Shown: positions 1 through 9,695 of the stretch, piece after piece | How the letters are laid out: each line of letters begins with the position of its first letter | Position numbering within the stretch: position 1 is the first letter of the stretch | Source of the DNA: CAZOKZ01 sp964580585 | GTDB taxonomy: Bacteria; Sumerlaeota; Sumerlaeia; SLMS01; JAHLLQ01 | Reading direction: 5' to 3' | DNA length: 64,000 bases | Assembly (NCBI GenBank): GCA_964580585.1 | Contig: CAZOKZ010000001.1 | Coordinates: forward strand, 62,001 to 126,000 | Translations under genes and position numbers: made by a program | The notes under the pieces: generated by a model | What the model saw: the letters and a program-made list of their open reading frames with translations, nothing else | The model's database searches: none | Told to the model about the DNA's origin: nothing

Positions 1-11
1 CGCACTGGTTG

Positions 12-1178
12 CTATTTTCGACGAGGGAGCATGGCTTTGATAAGCATCAGCAGGAAAATCACCGCTCCGACGTGAGAAAAAACGCTGAAATGCATGTGCT
101 CTGCCGAGTCGAACAAATCGGGACGGCCAAATGGAATTTTCTTCGCCAATTGATTGATCAGCAGACCAAAGCCCAAGGAACAAACTGAAATACTGGCGAG
201 ATATATCACGAGACCTCTCGTTTTCATCAGCCCGCGCACCACCGCCATGGTAGCGATGTTAGTTGCAGGGCCCGCCATCAGGAAAACCAACGCGGCGCCG
301 GGCGAAAGACCTTTGGCAAGCAATCCCGCCACCAGGGGAGTCGAACCACTGGCGCAAACGTATATCGGAATGCCGATCACCAGCATCAGTACCATGCTGA
401 GAAACCCGTCTCCCGCATATTTTTCGATAAACCCAGGAGGAATCAATGCCGCGATCAATCCCGTGGCAAGCAATCCCCACCAATAGTAATTCGCCAGCGA
501 AGGAAACAGATCCCCGAACGCATAACGTTGGCCTGCGAGAAAACGTTGAAACCAGGAACCATCTTTTTTCTCGGGAGTGTCGTGGTTGTGGTGTGCGTGT
601 ACGTCTGTGCCACCGCAGCAGGAAGCTTTTTCCGGTTCGACCGGTTGAGTAGAGCAACAAGACGCCTTAGCAGGTTGCGGTTTTTCCGATTCTGCTTTTT
701 TGCCAGCGCAGCAAGAAGCCGGCGCCGGTTCATCGATCATCGGATCGTCGTTATTTTTGCCCAGGAACAACATCGCTATTCCGGCTGCCATCGCAGTGAT
801 AAAAGAAGTGACCACGCGCGCAACGGTTAGCCACGGACCCAGCAGCGCCCAGGAAATGGAAATCGAATCGACGCCATTTTCTGGCGTGGAAATCAAAAAC
901 GCCGAGATGGCGGGGTTACTGGCTCCCTGTTTTTTTAGTCCTGTTGCCACCGGGATCACGGAACAAGAACACAGAGGCAGGGGAACGCCAAGAGCCGAGG
1001 CGTTGAAAACCGCCCGTATCGAGTTGCCGCCCAACCATCGATGCAACACAGCGGGGGAAAGAAACACATGAATCAGACCTGCAACCGCCAATCCTCCCAG
1101 GATGAACCAACCGGACTCGGCTAGCACCAAATACATGTTCCAGAGTGTCAGTTTTAAGATTTCAAAAAACTCAGCCAT
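12..1178 (-). CDS. SO_0444-type Cu/Zn efflux permease (DUF318/YraQ family)
   Basis: Integral membrane permease of the DUF318/ArsP-like superfamily, closest in layout to the SO_0444 family thought to export copper or zinc. Two hydrophobic halves carry the paired family signatures PLPLCSCSVIPV (about residue 68) and the CASGSTPL-to-MAGPATN region (about 275-305). Between them lies a cytoplasmic-looking linker (about 150-205) with three SCC motifs and a run HAHHNHD, a likely metal-binding loop. The ATG at 1178 is preferred over the TTG three bases earlier because GGAG lies 7 nt upstream. It is complete and divergent from tolB. Family assignment is confident; the metal is an inference. Confidence 0.85.
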   Translation of the reverse strand: MAEFFEILKLTLWNMYLVLAESGWFILGGLAVAGLIHVFLSPAVLHRWLGGNSIRAVFNASALGVPLPLCSCSVIPVATGLKKQGASNPAISAFLISTPENGVDSISISWALLGPWLTVARVVTSFITAMAAGIAMLFLGKNNDDPMIDEPAPASCCAGKKAESEKPQPAKASCCSTQPVEPEKASCCGGTDVHAHHNHDTPEKKDGSWFQRFLAGQRYAFGDLFPSLANYYWWGLLATGLIAALIPPGFIEKYAGDGFLSMVLMLVIGIPIYVCASGSTPLVAGLLAKGLSPGAALVFLMAGPATNIATMAVVRGLMKTRGLVIYLASISVCSLGFGLLINQLAKKIPFGRPDLFDSAEHMHFSVFSHVGAVIFLLMLIKAMLPRRK

Positions 1179-1313
1179 CAAGGAACTCCAAATCCCCCAA
1201 ACTTAAAGGTATAATTTTTAGTCGATTGAATGTGAAATAAGGATTGAGCTTGTTCGCGCATCCTTCGACATCCTTCTCGTGCTCCAAATTCGTAAACAGC
1301 AGGAAACGTTCCC

Positions 1314-2678
1314 ATGGCTCTGTACCCCAACAAAACACGCACCGCATTTCTTTTTGGCCTGATCGGCGCTCTATGCGCCTTCTCTTCGTTTCTCCCCGTG
1401 GCTCATGCCGCCAACGAGAACTCCGATTCACTCGGTACCGTTCGCCCGATGGCAACTGTGGAACCGACAATGATCGCTATTCCTCCGTTTGGACGCGATG
1501 AAAGCTCTCCCGTTGAATATGAAACCATGCCGCGCATCATCCGGCGCGATTTGGTTTTGTCGGGGTTCTTTCAACTGCCCGCTGACCAGCAGGAGGTCAA
1601 TAGCCAGAACATCATCGATGTGCGTAACAACCAGGTGAATTTTGATTTTTGGAGAAAAATGGGCGTCCAGCATTACCTGATGGGTAACGTCAGTAGTCCC
1701 AAGCCAGGAACCCTGCGAGTACTGGTTCTTCTTTACGATGTTCCCTCGGCACGTATCGTGATCAATCGCTATTTCGATGGAGATGCCAACGATCCGCGCT
1801 ACCTGGCTCATTCGATTTCGGACGAGATCGTCAAATTCACCAAATTTACGGATGGGATTGCGCGAACGAAGTTGATTTACTTGAGCGAGCAAATTCCTGG
1901 AATCAAAGAAACCGCAATCATGGACGCCGATGGTTTCAATCAATTGAATCTGACTCGTTACAACAAGATTTGCACGACGCCGACGTGGGGAGCTCGTGGG
2001 ACGGAAATTTACTATACGTCTTATCATGGCAATCGCGCCAACATTTACGGCCAGCAAGTTTCCACCGGCCAAACGTGGCCCATTGCTGCTTATGGGGGCA
2101 CTAACCACTCGCCCGATTGGTGCGAATCCAATGGGCGCATTCTGATGACATTGAGCAAGGATGGTAATTCCGAGATTTATTCCTGTTTGCGCGACGGAAA
2201 AGATGCTCGCCGATTGACCAAAACGAAAGCCACCGAAGGCAGCCCTTGCTGGTCGCCGGACGGCACCCGTTATGTTTACGCCAGCAATGAAGCCGGTGGA
2301 TTGCACTTATTTGTCGCCAATGCCGACGGCTCGGGGAAAAAACGCCTGACGACGCGTGGCTCCTGGAACGATGCACCGTCTTGGTCGGCTGACGGTCAAC
2401 GTATCGCTTTTGTTTCGCGTATTGATGGGCAAAACGACATATTCGTGATTCATTCGGACGGTGATCCAAACACATATCGTCGTTTGACGATCAACCAGGG
2501 AGACAACGAAAGTCCTTCCTGGGGGCCGAATAGTCGGCATTTGGCTTTCGCAAGCAATCGGTCCGGGCGTTGGCAGATTTATATGATGCTCGACGATGGT
2601 TCCAACCAGACGGTGCTCACCTCCACCGGGCAGAATACCCAACCCGATTGGGGTCCCTATCCCGGGGGAGAAAAATAA
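1314..2678 (+). CDS. tolB: TolB, periplasmic beta-propeller of the Tol-Pal system
   Basis: TolB is the periplasmic subunit of the Tol-Pal envelope machine used in outer-membrane constriction. The 454-residue protein starts with a signal peptide cut near VAHA-ANE (about residue 33). An N-terminal TolB domain follows (about 40-170), then six PD40-type propeller blades with repeated PSWSPDG-like motifs (about 215-450). Length is close to the family norm. AGGAAACG precedes the ATG. No other tol or pal gene is in the window, so it is separated from its usual partners. It supports a Gram-negative envelope. Confidence 0.93.
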   Translation: MALYPNKTRTAFLFGLIGALCAFSSFLPVAHAANENSDSLGTVRPMATVEPTMIAIPPFGRDESSPVEYETMPRIIRRDLVLSGFFQLPADQQEVNSQNIIDVRNNQVNFDFWRKMGVQHYLMGNVSSPKPGTLRVLVLLYDVPSARIVINRYFDGDANDPRYLAHSISDEIVKFTKFTDGIARTKLIYLSEQIPGIKETAIMDADGFNQLNLTRYNKICTTPTWGARGTEIYYTSYHGNRANIYGQQVSTGQTWPIAAYGGTNHSPDWCESNGRILMTLSKDGNSEIYSCLRDGKDARRLTKTKATEGSPCWSPDGTRYVYASNEAGGLHLFVANADGSGKKRLTTRGSWNDAPSWSADGQRIAFVSRIDGQNDIFVIHSDGDPNTYRRLTINQGDNESPSWGPNSRHLAFASNRSGRWQIYMMLDDGSNQTVLTSTGQNTQPDWGPYPGGEK

Positions 2679-2793
2679 CATTTTTTTTGCGCCAGTGTCC
2701 ACATTCTGCTCCACGGTCCCGTTTACAGGACATGGGGGTGTACCTGGCGCAGTCGCTGCCAAAATCTGGCGCCCTGGAGCACTGGAAAAGGCG

Positions 2794-2824
2794 TTGACAG
2801 AAACTGCGCCGCAGCCCCTAACTA
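2794..2824 (+). promoter_or_regulatory. possible sigma-70-type promoter for the PilC/GspF gene
   Basis: A perfect TTGACA (2794-2799) is followed after 19 nt by TAACTA (2819-2824), about 95 nt before the start at 2919. The spacer is longer than ideal and the -10 is weak. Nothing else is recognisable in the 240-nt gap after tolB apart from a T8 run just after the tolB stop. Confidence 0.25.
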
Positions 2825-2918
2825 TAGAGAGCAGAGTATGTTAGGGGTAGTCCCTACGGCTCGGAGTTCCACAGCGTGTTTTTCACGTGTATTGGAACGG
2901 GTTTAAGGAGAAGCGAGC

Positions 2919-4148
2919 ATGGCAGAGTTTTTCTACGAAGCCCTCGATAAAGGCGGCAAACAGGTGCGTGGCATCATCGATGCCGCCAACGAAGACGTTA
3001 TTATCGAAAAGCTGCGCGGAATGGGGTATTATCCTCTCAAGGTCGTGCAGCATAAATCCAGCGGCAATGATATGGATATCTTTGCCTTGCCTGGTATTCG
3101 TAACATTTTCCACCGCATCAAACAAAAGCACGTCATGACGTTCTCACGTCAGTTGGCAACGCTCATCGATGCCGGTTTGCCGATTTTACGCTCGTTGTTC
3201 ATTCTAACCGAGCAGGTGGAATCGGTCGTTTTCAAAGAAAAAATCAACCAGATTGCCAAGGACATCGAAGGTGGTGCCTCCCTCTCAGAGGCTCTTTCCA
3301 AGCACCCCAAAGTCTTCGACAACCTTTATGTCAACATGGTGCGCGCCGGTGAAATTGGCGGTGTGCTCGAACAAGTGCTCAATAAAATTGCCTACTTCCT
3401 GGAAAAACGCCAGGCTTTGAAGGGCAAAGTCAAATCCGCCATGATGTACCCCATCGTGGTGTCCGGTCTGGCCATTATTATCGTTGTGTTTATTTTGTGG
3501 AAAATCATGCCACGCTTCGTTGCAATTTTCGAGCAACTCGGCGCCGAACTACCCGGTCTGACGCGAATGTTGGTGAACGCCTCCGATATTTTGCTACACA
3601 AAACGCACTACGTGATTATCGCCGTCGTGGCCTTGGTTATTGTGTATAAGAAAATCAACGGCACACGAGAAGGAAAACACTTCTTCGATCAGATGTGGAT
3701 GAAACTTCCGGTTTTCGGAACTCTGGTGAAGAAAGTTGCCATTGCTCGTTTCGCCGGTACACTTTCGACACTCATTACATCCGGCGTGCCGATTCTTCAG
3801 GCTCTCGATATTGTGCGTGACACATCGGGTAACGAAGTGATCGCCCGCGCCATGGATAAAGTCTATCAATCCGTGAAAGACGGCGAAACAATCCACGAAC
3901 CGCTTGGCGAATGTAAGGTTTTCCCGCCTCTGGTCGTCCACATGGTGGCCGTCGGTGAAGAAACCGGTGCCATCGATCAGATGCTGACAAAAGTGGCCGA
4001 GGCATACGAACGCGAAGTGGATGACACCGTCAGCGCCTTGACCTCGATTCTCGAACCGATTCTGATCGTGTTCCTCGGTGTGATCGTCGGTACCATCGTC
4101 GTGGCGCTCTATCTGCCACTCTTCTCGATTCCGAAAGTCGTGCACTAA
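2919..4148 (+). CDS. type II secretion / type IV pilus inner-membrane platform protein (GspF/PilC)
   Basis: A 409-residue protein with the classic GspF/PilC layout. The N-terminal cytoplasmic region begins with the FFYEALDKGGKQVRG type motif. Two T2SF domains follow (about 70-195 and 275-395), each with FSRQLATLIDAGLPIL-like or FAGTLSTLITSGVPIL-like signatures, and there are three membrane segments, the last at the C terminus. AGGAG lies 9 nt before the ATG. The family builds the inner-membrane platform for pilin or pseudopilin assembly. It stands alone here: no ATPase, pilin or secretin gene is adjacent, so pilus and type II secretion roles cannot be told apart. Confidence 0.9.
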   Translation: MAEFFYEALDKGGKQVRGIIDAANEDVIIEKLRGMGYYPLKVVQHKSSGNDMDIFALPGIRNIFHRIKQKHVMTFSRQLATLIDAGLPILRSLFILTEQVESVVFKEKINQIAKDIEGGASLSEALSKHPKVFDNLYVNMVRAGEIGGVLEQVLNKIAYFLEKRQALKGKVKSAMMYPIVVSGLAIIIVVFILWKIMPRFVAIFEQLGAELPGLTRMLVNASDILLHKTHYVIIAVVALVIVYKKINGTREGKHFFDQMWMKLPVFGTLVKKVAIARFAGTLSTLITSGVPILQALDIVRDTSGNEVIARAMDKVYQSVKDGETIHEPLGECKVFPPLVVHMVAVGEETGAIDQMLTKVAEAYEREVDDTVSALTSILEPILIVFLGVIVGTIVVALYLPLFSIPKVVH

Positions 4149-4173
4149 GCGAACCGAAAAAGCACTGAATCCG

Positions 4174-4211
4174 GTAGCGGGGTGATTTTCACTCCGCTAT
4201 CTTTCATTTTA
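4174..4211 (+). terminator. intrinsic terminator after the PilC/GspF gene
   Basis: GTAGCGGGGTG (4174-4184) and CACTCCGCTAT (4190-4200) form an 11-bp stem with one G-T pair and one terminal wobble, loop ATTTT, followed by CTTTCATTTT. It begins 25 nt after the stop codon. Confidence 0.6.
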
Positions 4212-4259
4212 GAGAACCCACTTGTGGCTTCGATTTCTTCAAATGAATAATCGGCAAAC

Positions 4260-6833
4260 ATGACCGAGTCGCCAACAATGCCGCATCCCAACGAAAGTCC
4301 CGCTTCCGTCCCGCATTACACGATGATTCGCCCCTTATCGAACATCCAACGTTTGGGTGTCCTTATGACGGTGTTCATCTCTGGAATGGCTGCATTGATT
4401 TATCAAGTGCTTTGGCTAAAGCAACTTGGCTTGCTGTTTGGAAATACCGCGCAAGCAGCCGCCAGCACGTTGAGTGTTTTTTTTCTAGGATTATCGGCGG
4501 GTAGTTATTTTTGGGGACGCAAAGAATGTTCAAAAACGCATCCTTTGCGCACTTACAGCCTGTTGGAAATTGGGATAGCCATTTCCGCCTTACTGTATTT
4601 TTTCCTCTTCTTTGTTTATCGGGAAATTTATCCCCATCTTGTTGCACCAATTCTTCATCACCCCCCCCTTGTTTTGTTGGTGAAATTTATCCTCGCTTTG
4701 ATCATTCTTTTTCCACCCGCATTTTTCATGGGGGGAACGTTTCCAGTTGTCGTTCAAGCCATGACCCATCGGCGCGATCACTTGGCACGGGCGGGAACAA
4801 TTTTATATGCCACTAATACTTTTGGCGCAACGCTTGGCGCATTCGCTGCGGGGTATATCTTACCTCTCTCGTTTGGATTTAAAAATTCCTATTGGATTGC
4901 AATTGCCTGTAGTCTGATTGCGGCCATAATCGCATTCTTGATTGGAGTCGGGACGAAATCGCTCACCGTCCCCATGATCGCAACTTCGATTCCGAAACCG
5001 ACTTCTAAGCCCGATCGTCTCATCGGAAGTATTGCATTTTTTTCCGGAGCAATCACACTTGGTCTCGAAGTGCTCTGGACCAAAATGTTTTCTCTCGTAC
5101 TGCAAAATTCCGTATATAGTTTCACGATTGTCCTGATGACATTTTTACTCGCGCTGGCGATAGGCGCTTTTCTCGCGCATTTGCTGGCGATTCCGCGTTG
5201 GAACGCCCAAAGAGTTCTTGGTGGACTGTTATTGTTTGCCGGATTTGGAGCCGCGCTTTCACCTCTGCTTTTTTCAAGACTCACGGGTGGGGTGAACCAG
5301 ATGAACGTCGAACATTTACCCGTTGGCATGGTAATTTTTTTCGCCATGCTTCTGCCCGCTATTGCCATGGGGACCGTTTTTCCGTTTTTACTCAAACTCG
5401 TTGAAAAACAACACGACGATGCTCCCCAGGTTGTTGGGCGATTAGCCGCTATAAATACCGGTGGTGCAATTGTGGGATCGTTGCTTGCCGGGTTTGTATT
5501 GATGAGCGTCTTTGGACTTTGGAACAGCATTCGTCTGTTAGCCGCAATGTACTTTATCTTTGTTTTTTTTCTTCCCGATTGCCGATATTTGTCACGAACT
5601 TTATCCGGTTCAGGCTATCTGCTTTTGGCAATATTGGCACTCAATCGTCCGGCGTTGGTTGAATTAGATGCTGGGGAACGTGTGTTGAAAACATGGCAGG
5701 GAAGCGGAGGAGTGGTTAGCGTCGTGGAATCTTCCGCGGGACATCGGGACATGCGTTTGAACAATTATTACTCGCTTGGAGGGACGGAAAAATCTCTTCG
5801 GCGCCGTCGCCAGGGAATGCTGCCTTTAATTTTGCACCCCGACCCCAAGGACGTATTTTATCTCGGCATGGGGACAGGAATCACGGCGGGCGGTGCATTG
5901 GATTTTCCGGTTGAACGTGTTGTCGTCTGCGAAATCAATCCGCAAGTAATTGCAGGCGCGCGGGAATTTTTTGCTGAATATTCCAATGAGTTGTTTGACG
6001 ATTCAAGAGTCGATGTGCTGATCGAAGATGGTCGAAATTATCTGATGGGGACGGAGGAAACATTCGACGTTATTGTTAGCGATCTATTCGTGCCGTGGAA
6101 CGCGGGAATCGGGAATTTGTATTCCATAGATCAATATCGCCTTGCGTGCAAACGCCTCAATCCAGGCGGCCTTTACGCGCAGTGGCTTCCCGCTGGCCAG
6201 ATTTCCCGTCGCGAGTTTGACATAATTGCCAAAACAATGCTGGAAGTTTTTCCAAGCGTTACGCTTTGGCGTGGCGACTTCAGCGACCGCTATCCGATTC
6301 TGATGTTGTTGGGCAGTATGGACAACGCACCGCTTGATCCCGACGGCATCGCTACGCGCCTCGATGCGTTGTCGTTGCAACATAAAGCGCAAAACACCGC
6401 GATGATCTCGGCTACACCGTATGTGTATTATTGTGGGAATTTATCTGAACATGCATATCTATTCGATAGCACATCGGTGAACACGGATGATCGACCTTTG
6501 ATCGAATATCTGGCAGCTCAAACGCAGACGCATGAAAATTCCCAGGGAGAAAGAATCTGGTTAATTCGAGATAATCTGAATCAACTTACACGAACTCTTT
6601 TATCCGAAAACGGCAACCTGAGCAATGATCCGTATTTAACCAAAATCAATCAGAGACAACGTGAATTAATTTTAGCCGGATTGAATATCAGTGAATGGAA
6701 TATTTACGAAAAATCGGGGGACGGAGACACCGAAGCGATCGAAAAAAAGATTCAATCCACGTTTGAAAAAGCGAATATTAAAATAGAACTACAGCCAGGC
6801 GCGTCTGATATTTATAAATCGCCCTTATGGTAA
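4260..6833 (+). CDS. fused membrane domain / spermidine synthase-like protein
   Basis: An 857-residue protein. The N-terminal 430 or so residues hold about 12-14 hydrophobic helices in two similar halves; FISGMAALIYQVLW near residue 40 and ITLGLEVLWTKMF near 265 look like the same motif repeated. The C-terminal part is a spermidine-synthase-type Rossmann domain: FYLGMGTGITAGGAL (about 540), acidic VCEINPQ, then DGRNYL and VSDLFVPW. This is the fused MFS/spermidine synthase family. True polyamine synthesis is unproven for such proteins. The start is uncertain: no clear SD precedes 4260 and ATGs also occur at 4278 and 4323. It contains two copies of the GGGGACGGAG word. Confidence 0.82.
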   Translation: MTESPTMPHPNESPASVPHYTMIRPLSNIQRLGVLMTVFISGMAALIYQVLWLKQLGLLFGNTAQAAASTLSVFFLGLSAGSYFWGRKECSKTHPLRTYSLLEIGIAISALLYFFLFFVYREIYPHLVAPILHHPPLVLLVKFILALIILFPPAFFMGGTFPVVVQAMTHRRDHLARAGTILYATNTFGATLGAFAAGYILPLSFGFKNSYWIAIACSLIAAIIAFLIGVGTKSLTVPMIATSIPKPTSKPDRLIGSIAFFSGAITLGLEVLWTKMFSLVLQNSVYSFTIVLMTFLLALAIGAFLAHLLAIPRWNAQRVLGGLLLFAGFGAALSPLLFSRLTGGVNQMNVEHLPVGMVIFFAMLLPAIAMGTVFPFLLKLVEKQHDDAPQVVGRLAAINTGGAIVGSLLAGFVLMSVFGLWNSIRLLAAMYFIFVFFLPDCRYLSRTLSGSGYLLLAILALNRPALVELDAGERVLKTWQGSGGVVSVVESSAGHRDMRLNNYYSLGGTEKSLRRRRQGMLPLILHPDPKDVFYLGMGTGITAGGALDFPVERVVVCEINPQVIAGAREFFAEYSNELFDDSRVDVLIEDGRNYLMGTEETFDVIVSDLFVPWNAGIGNLYSIDQYRLACKRLNPGGLYAQWLPAGQISRREFDIIAKTMLEVFPSVTLWRGDFSDRYPILMLLGSMDNAPLDPDGIATRLDALSLQHKAQNTAMISATPYVYYCGNLSEHAYLFDSTSVNTDDRPLIEYLAAQTQTHENSQGERIWLIRDNLNQLTRTLLSENGNLSNDPYLTKINQRQRELILAGLNISEWNIYEKSGDGDTEAIEKKIQSTFEKANIKIELQPGASDIYKSPLW

Positions 6834-6841
6834 GGCGCGAA

Positions 6842-7396
6842 TCATAGATCGTCGCGAATTTCGATCAATTCATAGGGATTTCCCAGGATATTGTTTCCAT
6901 CCTCATCCACTAAACCTGCTTCTTTCATCGCTTTATCGCGAAATTCCAATTCCTTGGCGCTGGAAAAGTATTCGTCTCTATCGCCGATCAGGCCGTTCTT
7001 GTGCACACGAATGTATCCGGAATTCAATTCGGTCATCGAGCCATCAGGCTGTAATTTCATATAAACGTCTTCGGCATAGCCAGTTTCCAACGACGACGAT
7101 GTCTCGATCATTCCATACACAGGAACCACGATTTGACGATAGCCATCAACGACGTTCAACGCAGGGGCATCTGGAACTTCGTACGTAATTTTGATTTTGC
7201 CAGGGAAATCAACGGGCAGAATAAATTTGTTCGGTGTGCGTTGGCCTGGGTCCACAGCGGCAAATTGGATTTTAAACACCAACAGGAGTGCGATGACGAA
7301 CACGATACCCGTAAAAACTAATGGCATCCACGATTGTTTGGCGGCAGGCATCGATTGATTTGAAACACTATCCATTGTATCATTTTGTGTCATCAT
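6842..7396 (-). CDS. small membrane-anchored protein, DUF6843-like
   Basis: A 184-residue protein with a short N-terminal tail, one transmembrane helix (about residues 24-45) and an extracytoplasmic domain. The stretch KFILPVDFPGKIKITYEV followed by DGYRQIVVP and MIETSS resembles the DUF6843 pattern (recognised from memory, unconfirmed). Its start overlaps the stop of the HEAT-repeat gene by ATGA, so the two are probably translationally coupled. Its stop lies 8 nt from the convergent spermidine-synthase-like gene. Function unknown. Confidence 0.7.
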   Translation of the reverse strand: MMTQNDTMDSVSNQSMPAAKQSWMPLVFTGIVFVIALLLVFKIQFAAVDPGQRTPNKFILPVDFPGKIKITYEVPDAPALNVVDGYRQIVVPVYGMIETSSSLETGYAEDVYMKLQPDGSMTELNSGYIRVHKNGLIGDRDEYFSSAKELEFRDKAMKEAGLVDEDGNNILGNPYELIEIRDDL

Positions 7397-8535
7397 TGTG
7401 CGCTCAGAACCTTCTCGATTTCCTCTATCAGTTTTTCGGCCTGGAGGCGAATCGATTCGTTTTCATCCTTTTTCAGTTTCTTCATCACTTTCTTTGCTTC
7501 TTTGGGGTCAGCGGCAGCATACCACTCCATGGCGGCGCGGCGAATATCATTATCCTCCAAGGGATCGAGCGAAATTTGTTCATACTCGGGCGTCGCCGCA
7601 GCGCCTAAATTTCTTAAATAATGCCGGGCAAAGTATCGTCCATCGTAATCGGCAAATTCCTTGGTCGCACGCAATGCTCCGCGCAACGTCGTTTTTGGTA
7701 ATTCATAATCCGGTTTGCCATCAACTCGACGACGGAGAATCGAAGCACGAGTGGGAGTGTAATCGTTGCCCTCAAAATAGACCCAATCTTTAAATTCCTC
7801 AACAACTTCGCGACGACGAGCGATCGAGGTGTTCTCTGTCACGTCATAATTTCGGCCTGTTAGAAAATAGACTGCTTCGAATAATTTTGCCAGACTCAGT
7901 TCGTCGTTGCTATCGGCAATACGCGCTAATTCATTTAATCCTTTGCCGTTATCCATCAAACCGAGCGATACGGCACCTTCGATGACAAAAGACGGATTGT
8001 CTGTCTCGGAGATAAATGTCTTGATGGAGTCGCCAGCAGAGGAATCGCCAATTAATCCCAACGCTACGAGAGAATTATATCGAATATATGCGGTGAACGT
8101 TTGACGCGTTTCATCGTAAACCGACATCGGGAATTTTTCCATGTCGCGATCCAGCACTTGACGCGCTCCCGACGGTAATTCGCCTTTCATCATTTGCACC
8201 AACAACGGTGTGGCGGTCTTACTTTGGCGAAAGCCCATTTCCTGAATAGCGGCGAGGACAACTTCTGTCTTCACTTGGGGCGAATCGGGCAGGCTTACCC
8301 ATTTACCGTCTGCTGTGCGAGCAAATCCTTTGTTCAGAAATCCCAACAACCCTTCATCGGTTACTCGAATGCCGTGCGAGAGCAAAACTTCCTGACGTTG
8401 CGGTCCGGTTTTCCGCGCCAGTGCGACAATTTCAGGATCGCGTTCCTGGGCAAAAACGGGGGAAAGCGAAACCGGCGCACTCAACAGCGCAATCAACGTC
8501 AATCCCCCAACAAGATGTCGCGTTATTTGCTTCAT
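7393..8535 (-). CDS. secreted HEAT-repeat protein
   Basis: A 380-residue protein with an N-terminal signal peptide (hydrophobic residues about 8-28, cut near FAQ-ERD). Alpha-helical HEAT-like units follow, for example the YIRYNSLVALGLIGD and FVIEGAVSLGLMD segments around residues 150-200. The C-terminal 30 residues are highly charged. Such proteins are usually interaction scaffolds; no enzymatic motif is visible. It overlaps the smpB stop by 4 nt upstream and the anchored protein by 4 nt downstream. Role unknown. Confidence 0.75.
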   Translation of the reverse strand: MKQITRHLVGGLTLIALLSAPVSLSPVFAQERDPEIVALARKTGPQRQEVLLSHGIRVTDEGLLGFLNKGFARTADGKWVSLPDSPQVKTEVVLAAIQEMGFRQSKTATPLLVQMMKGELPSGARQVLDRDMEKFPMSVYDETRQTFTAYIRYNSLVALGLIGDSSAGDSIKTFISETDNPSFVIEGAVSLGLMDNGKGLNELARIADSNDELSLAKLFEAVYFLTGRNYDVTENTSIARRREVVEEFKDWVYFEGNDYTPTRASILRRRVDGKPDYELPKTTLRGALRATKEFADYDGRYFARHYLRNLGAAATPEYEQISLDPLEDNDIRRAAMEWYAAADPKEAKKVMKKLKKDENESIRLQAEKLIEEIEKVLSAQ

Positions 8536-9014
8536 CGCACTTTATACTCCCGTGCCAACTCGCGTTTCAGGTCACGTTCCTTAATATCATGTCGCTTATC
8601 GATCGCGTCTTTGCCGCGTGCCAGACCCACTTCTATCTTCACCAAACCTCGTTCGCTGAGATAAACCTTGAGAGGCACGATCGTCATGCCTTTTTGGGTA
8701 ACGGAACCCGCCAGGCGATCGATTTCCTTACGATGCAGCAGCAACTTGCGGTCGCGTGTCGAAGGTTCGGTAAATGCCGCTGCCTTAGTATAAGGAGGAA
8801 TCGTCATCCCCACGACGTAAATCTCTTCGCCCTTGGGAACAATGTACGCCTCGGCGATGGAGCCGCCGCCATCGCGCAGAGATTTCACTTCCGACCCCTT
8901 GAGTTCGATGCCCGCTTCAATGCGCTCGATGATGTGGTACAAATGATTCGCTTTGCGATTCTGCACCAGAATCTTGCCCGCACGCTGTTCCGATTTATCC
9001 TGCTTCTTAGCCAT
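8532..9014 (-). CDS. smpB: SmpB, tmRNA-binding protein
   Basis: SmpB binds tmRNA and delivers it to stalled ribosomes for trans-translation. The 160-residue length is normal. Family landmarks are NRKANHLYHI near the start, GIELKGSEVKSLRDG (about residue 35), the conserved RDRKLLLHRKEI motif, and the basic C-terminal tail (KRHDIKERDLKRELAREYK) that inserts into the mRNA channel. No ssrA gene was found in the window. The stop overlaps the HEAT gene start as ATGA. Confidence 0.97.
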   Translation of the reverse strand: MAKKQDKSEQRAGKILVQNRKANHLYHIIERIEAGIELKGSEVKSLRDGGGSIAEAYIVPKGEEIYVVGMTIPPYTKAAAFTEPSTRDRKLLLHRKEIDRLAGSVTQKGMTIVPLKVYLSERGLVKIEVGLARGKDAIDKRHDIKERDLKRELAREYKVR

Positions 9015-9036
9015 GATCCACCAGTTTCAATTACCC

Positions 9037-9621
9037 TTATTCCGAATCGTTTTCCGTCCCGAGAAGTTCCGGGTGCTTGCGCAACAACCGGGTATAATGA
9101 ACGACATCGGCGCCCACGCGCTCAACGCGTTTGTGCAGCTTTTCATCTTTTAGGGTGCCGTCCTCGTTGAACGCCGAGTAAGCTGCTCCTACAGCAGCCT
9201 GGTGGGGAATCACCCACGCGTGCACCCAACGGCAAACCAAGCGCAAATGATTCAAGGCGTTTGAATTCGCTCCGCCACCCAATACGCTAATGAGACCGCA
9301 TACTTTGTCCTGCATCTGGTCGATGCTCACCAGATCCAACGCGTTTTTAAGCACTCCCGAGTACGAACCGTGATACTCCGGTGTTCCGAGAATCATCGCA
9401 TCGGCTTCCTGAACCAGCATTTGCCACCGTTCCAGGTTTGCTTTTTGATAATCGGTTGAGGGACCCTGGCAGAAGGGGAGTGGATTCTGGGCCAGGTCGA
9501 AAAGGATGATCTCTGCGCCTTCGACTTTTGCCGCTCCAAGGGCAATTTTCAGCGCCTCCAATGTATGCGACCCTTCGCGCAAACTTCCACAAACACCCAA
9601 CACACGGATAGTCTCGGCCAT
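9037..9621 (-). CDS. NADPH-dependent FMN reductase family flavoprotein
   Basis: A 194-residue flavodoxin-like reductase. The phosphate-binding loop is GVCGSLREGSHT (about residue 8-19), followed by the PLPFCQGPSTD segment and the FMN-contacting GTPEYHGSYSGVLKNALD motif (about 80), characteristic of the NADPH-dependent FMN reductase/azoreductase group. The start at 9621 follows GGAGAG at good spacing; an upstream in-frame start would add 16 non-homologous residues. It lies 22 nt from smpB on the same strand. Physiological substrate unknown. Confidence 0.88.
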   Translation of the reverse strand: MAETIRVLGVCGSLREGSHTLEALKIALGAAKVEGAEIILFDLAQNPLPFCQGPSTDYQKANLERWQMLVQEADAMILGTPEYHGSYSGVLKNALDLVSIDQMQDKVCGLISVLGGGANSNALNHLRLVCRWVHAWVIPHQAAVGAAYSAFNEDGTLKDEKLHKRVERVGADVVHYTRLLRKHPELLGTENDSE

Positions 9622-9695
9622 GAGATATTTCTCTCCAGAAAAGTTATTCACTTGGCATGGTCGCAGCAAATGCCATACCGCGTTAAAAGGGACGA

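Noticed and set aside
1428..2306. A 292-residue minus-strand frame inside tolB
   Set aside because: An antisense shadow of tolB with no recognisable domains or ribosome site.
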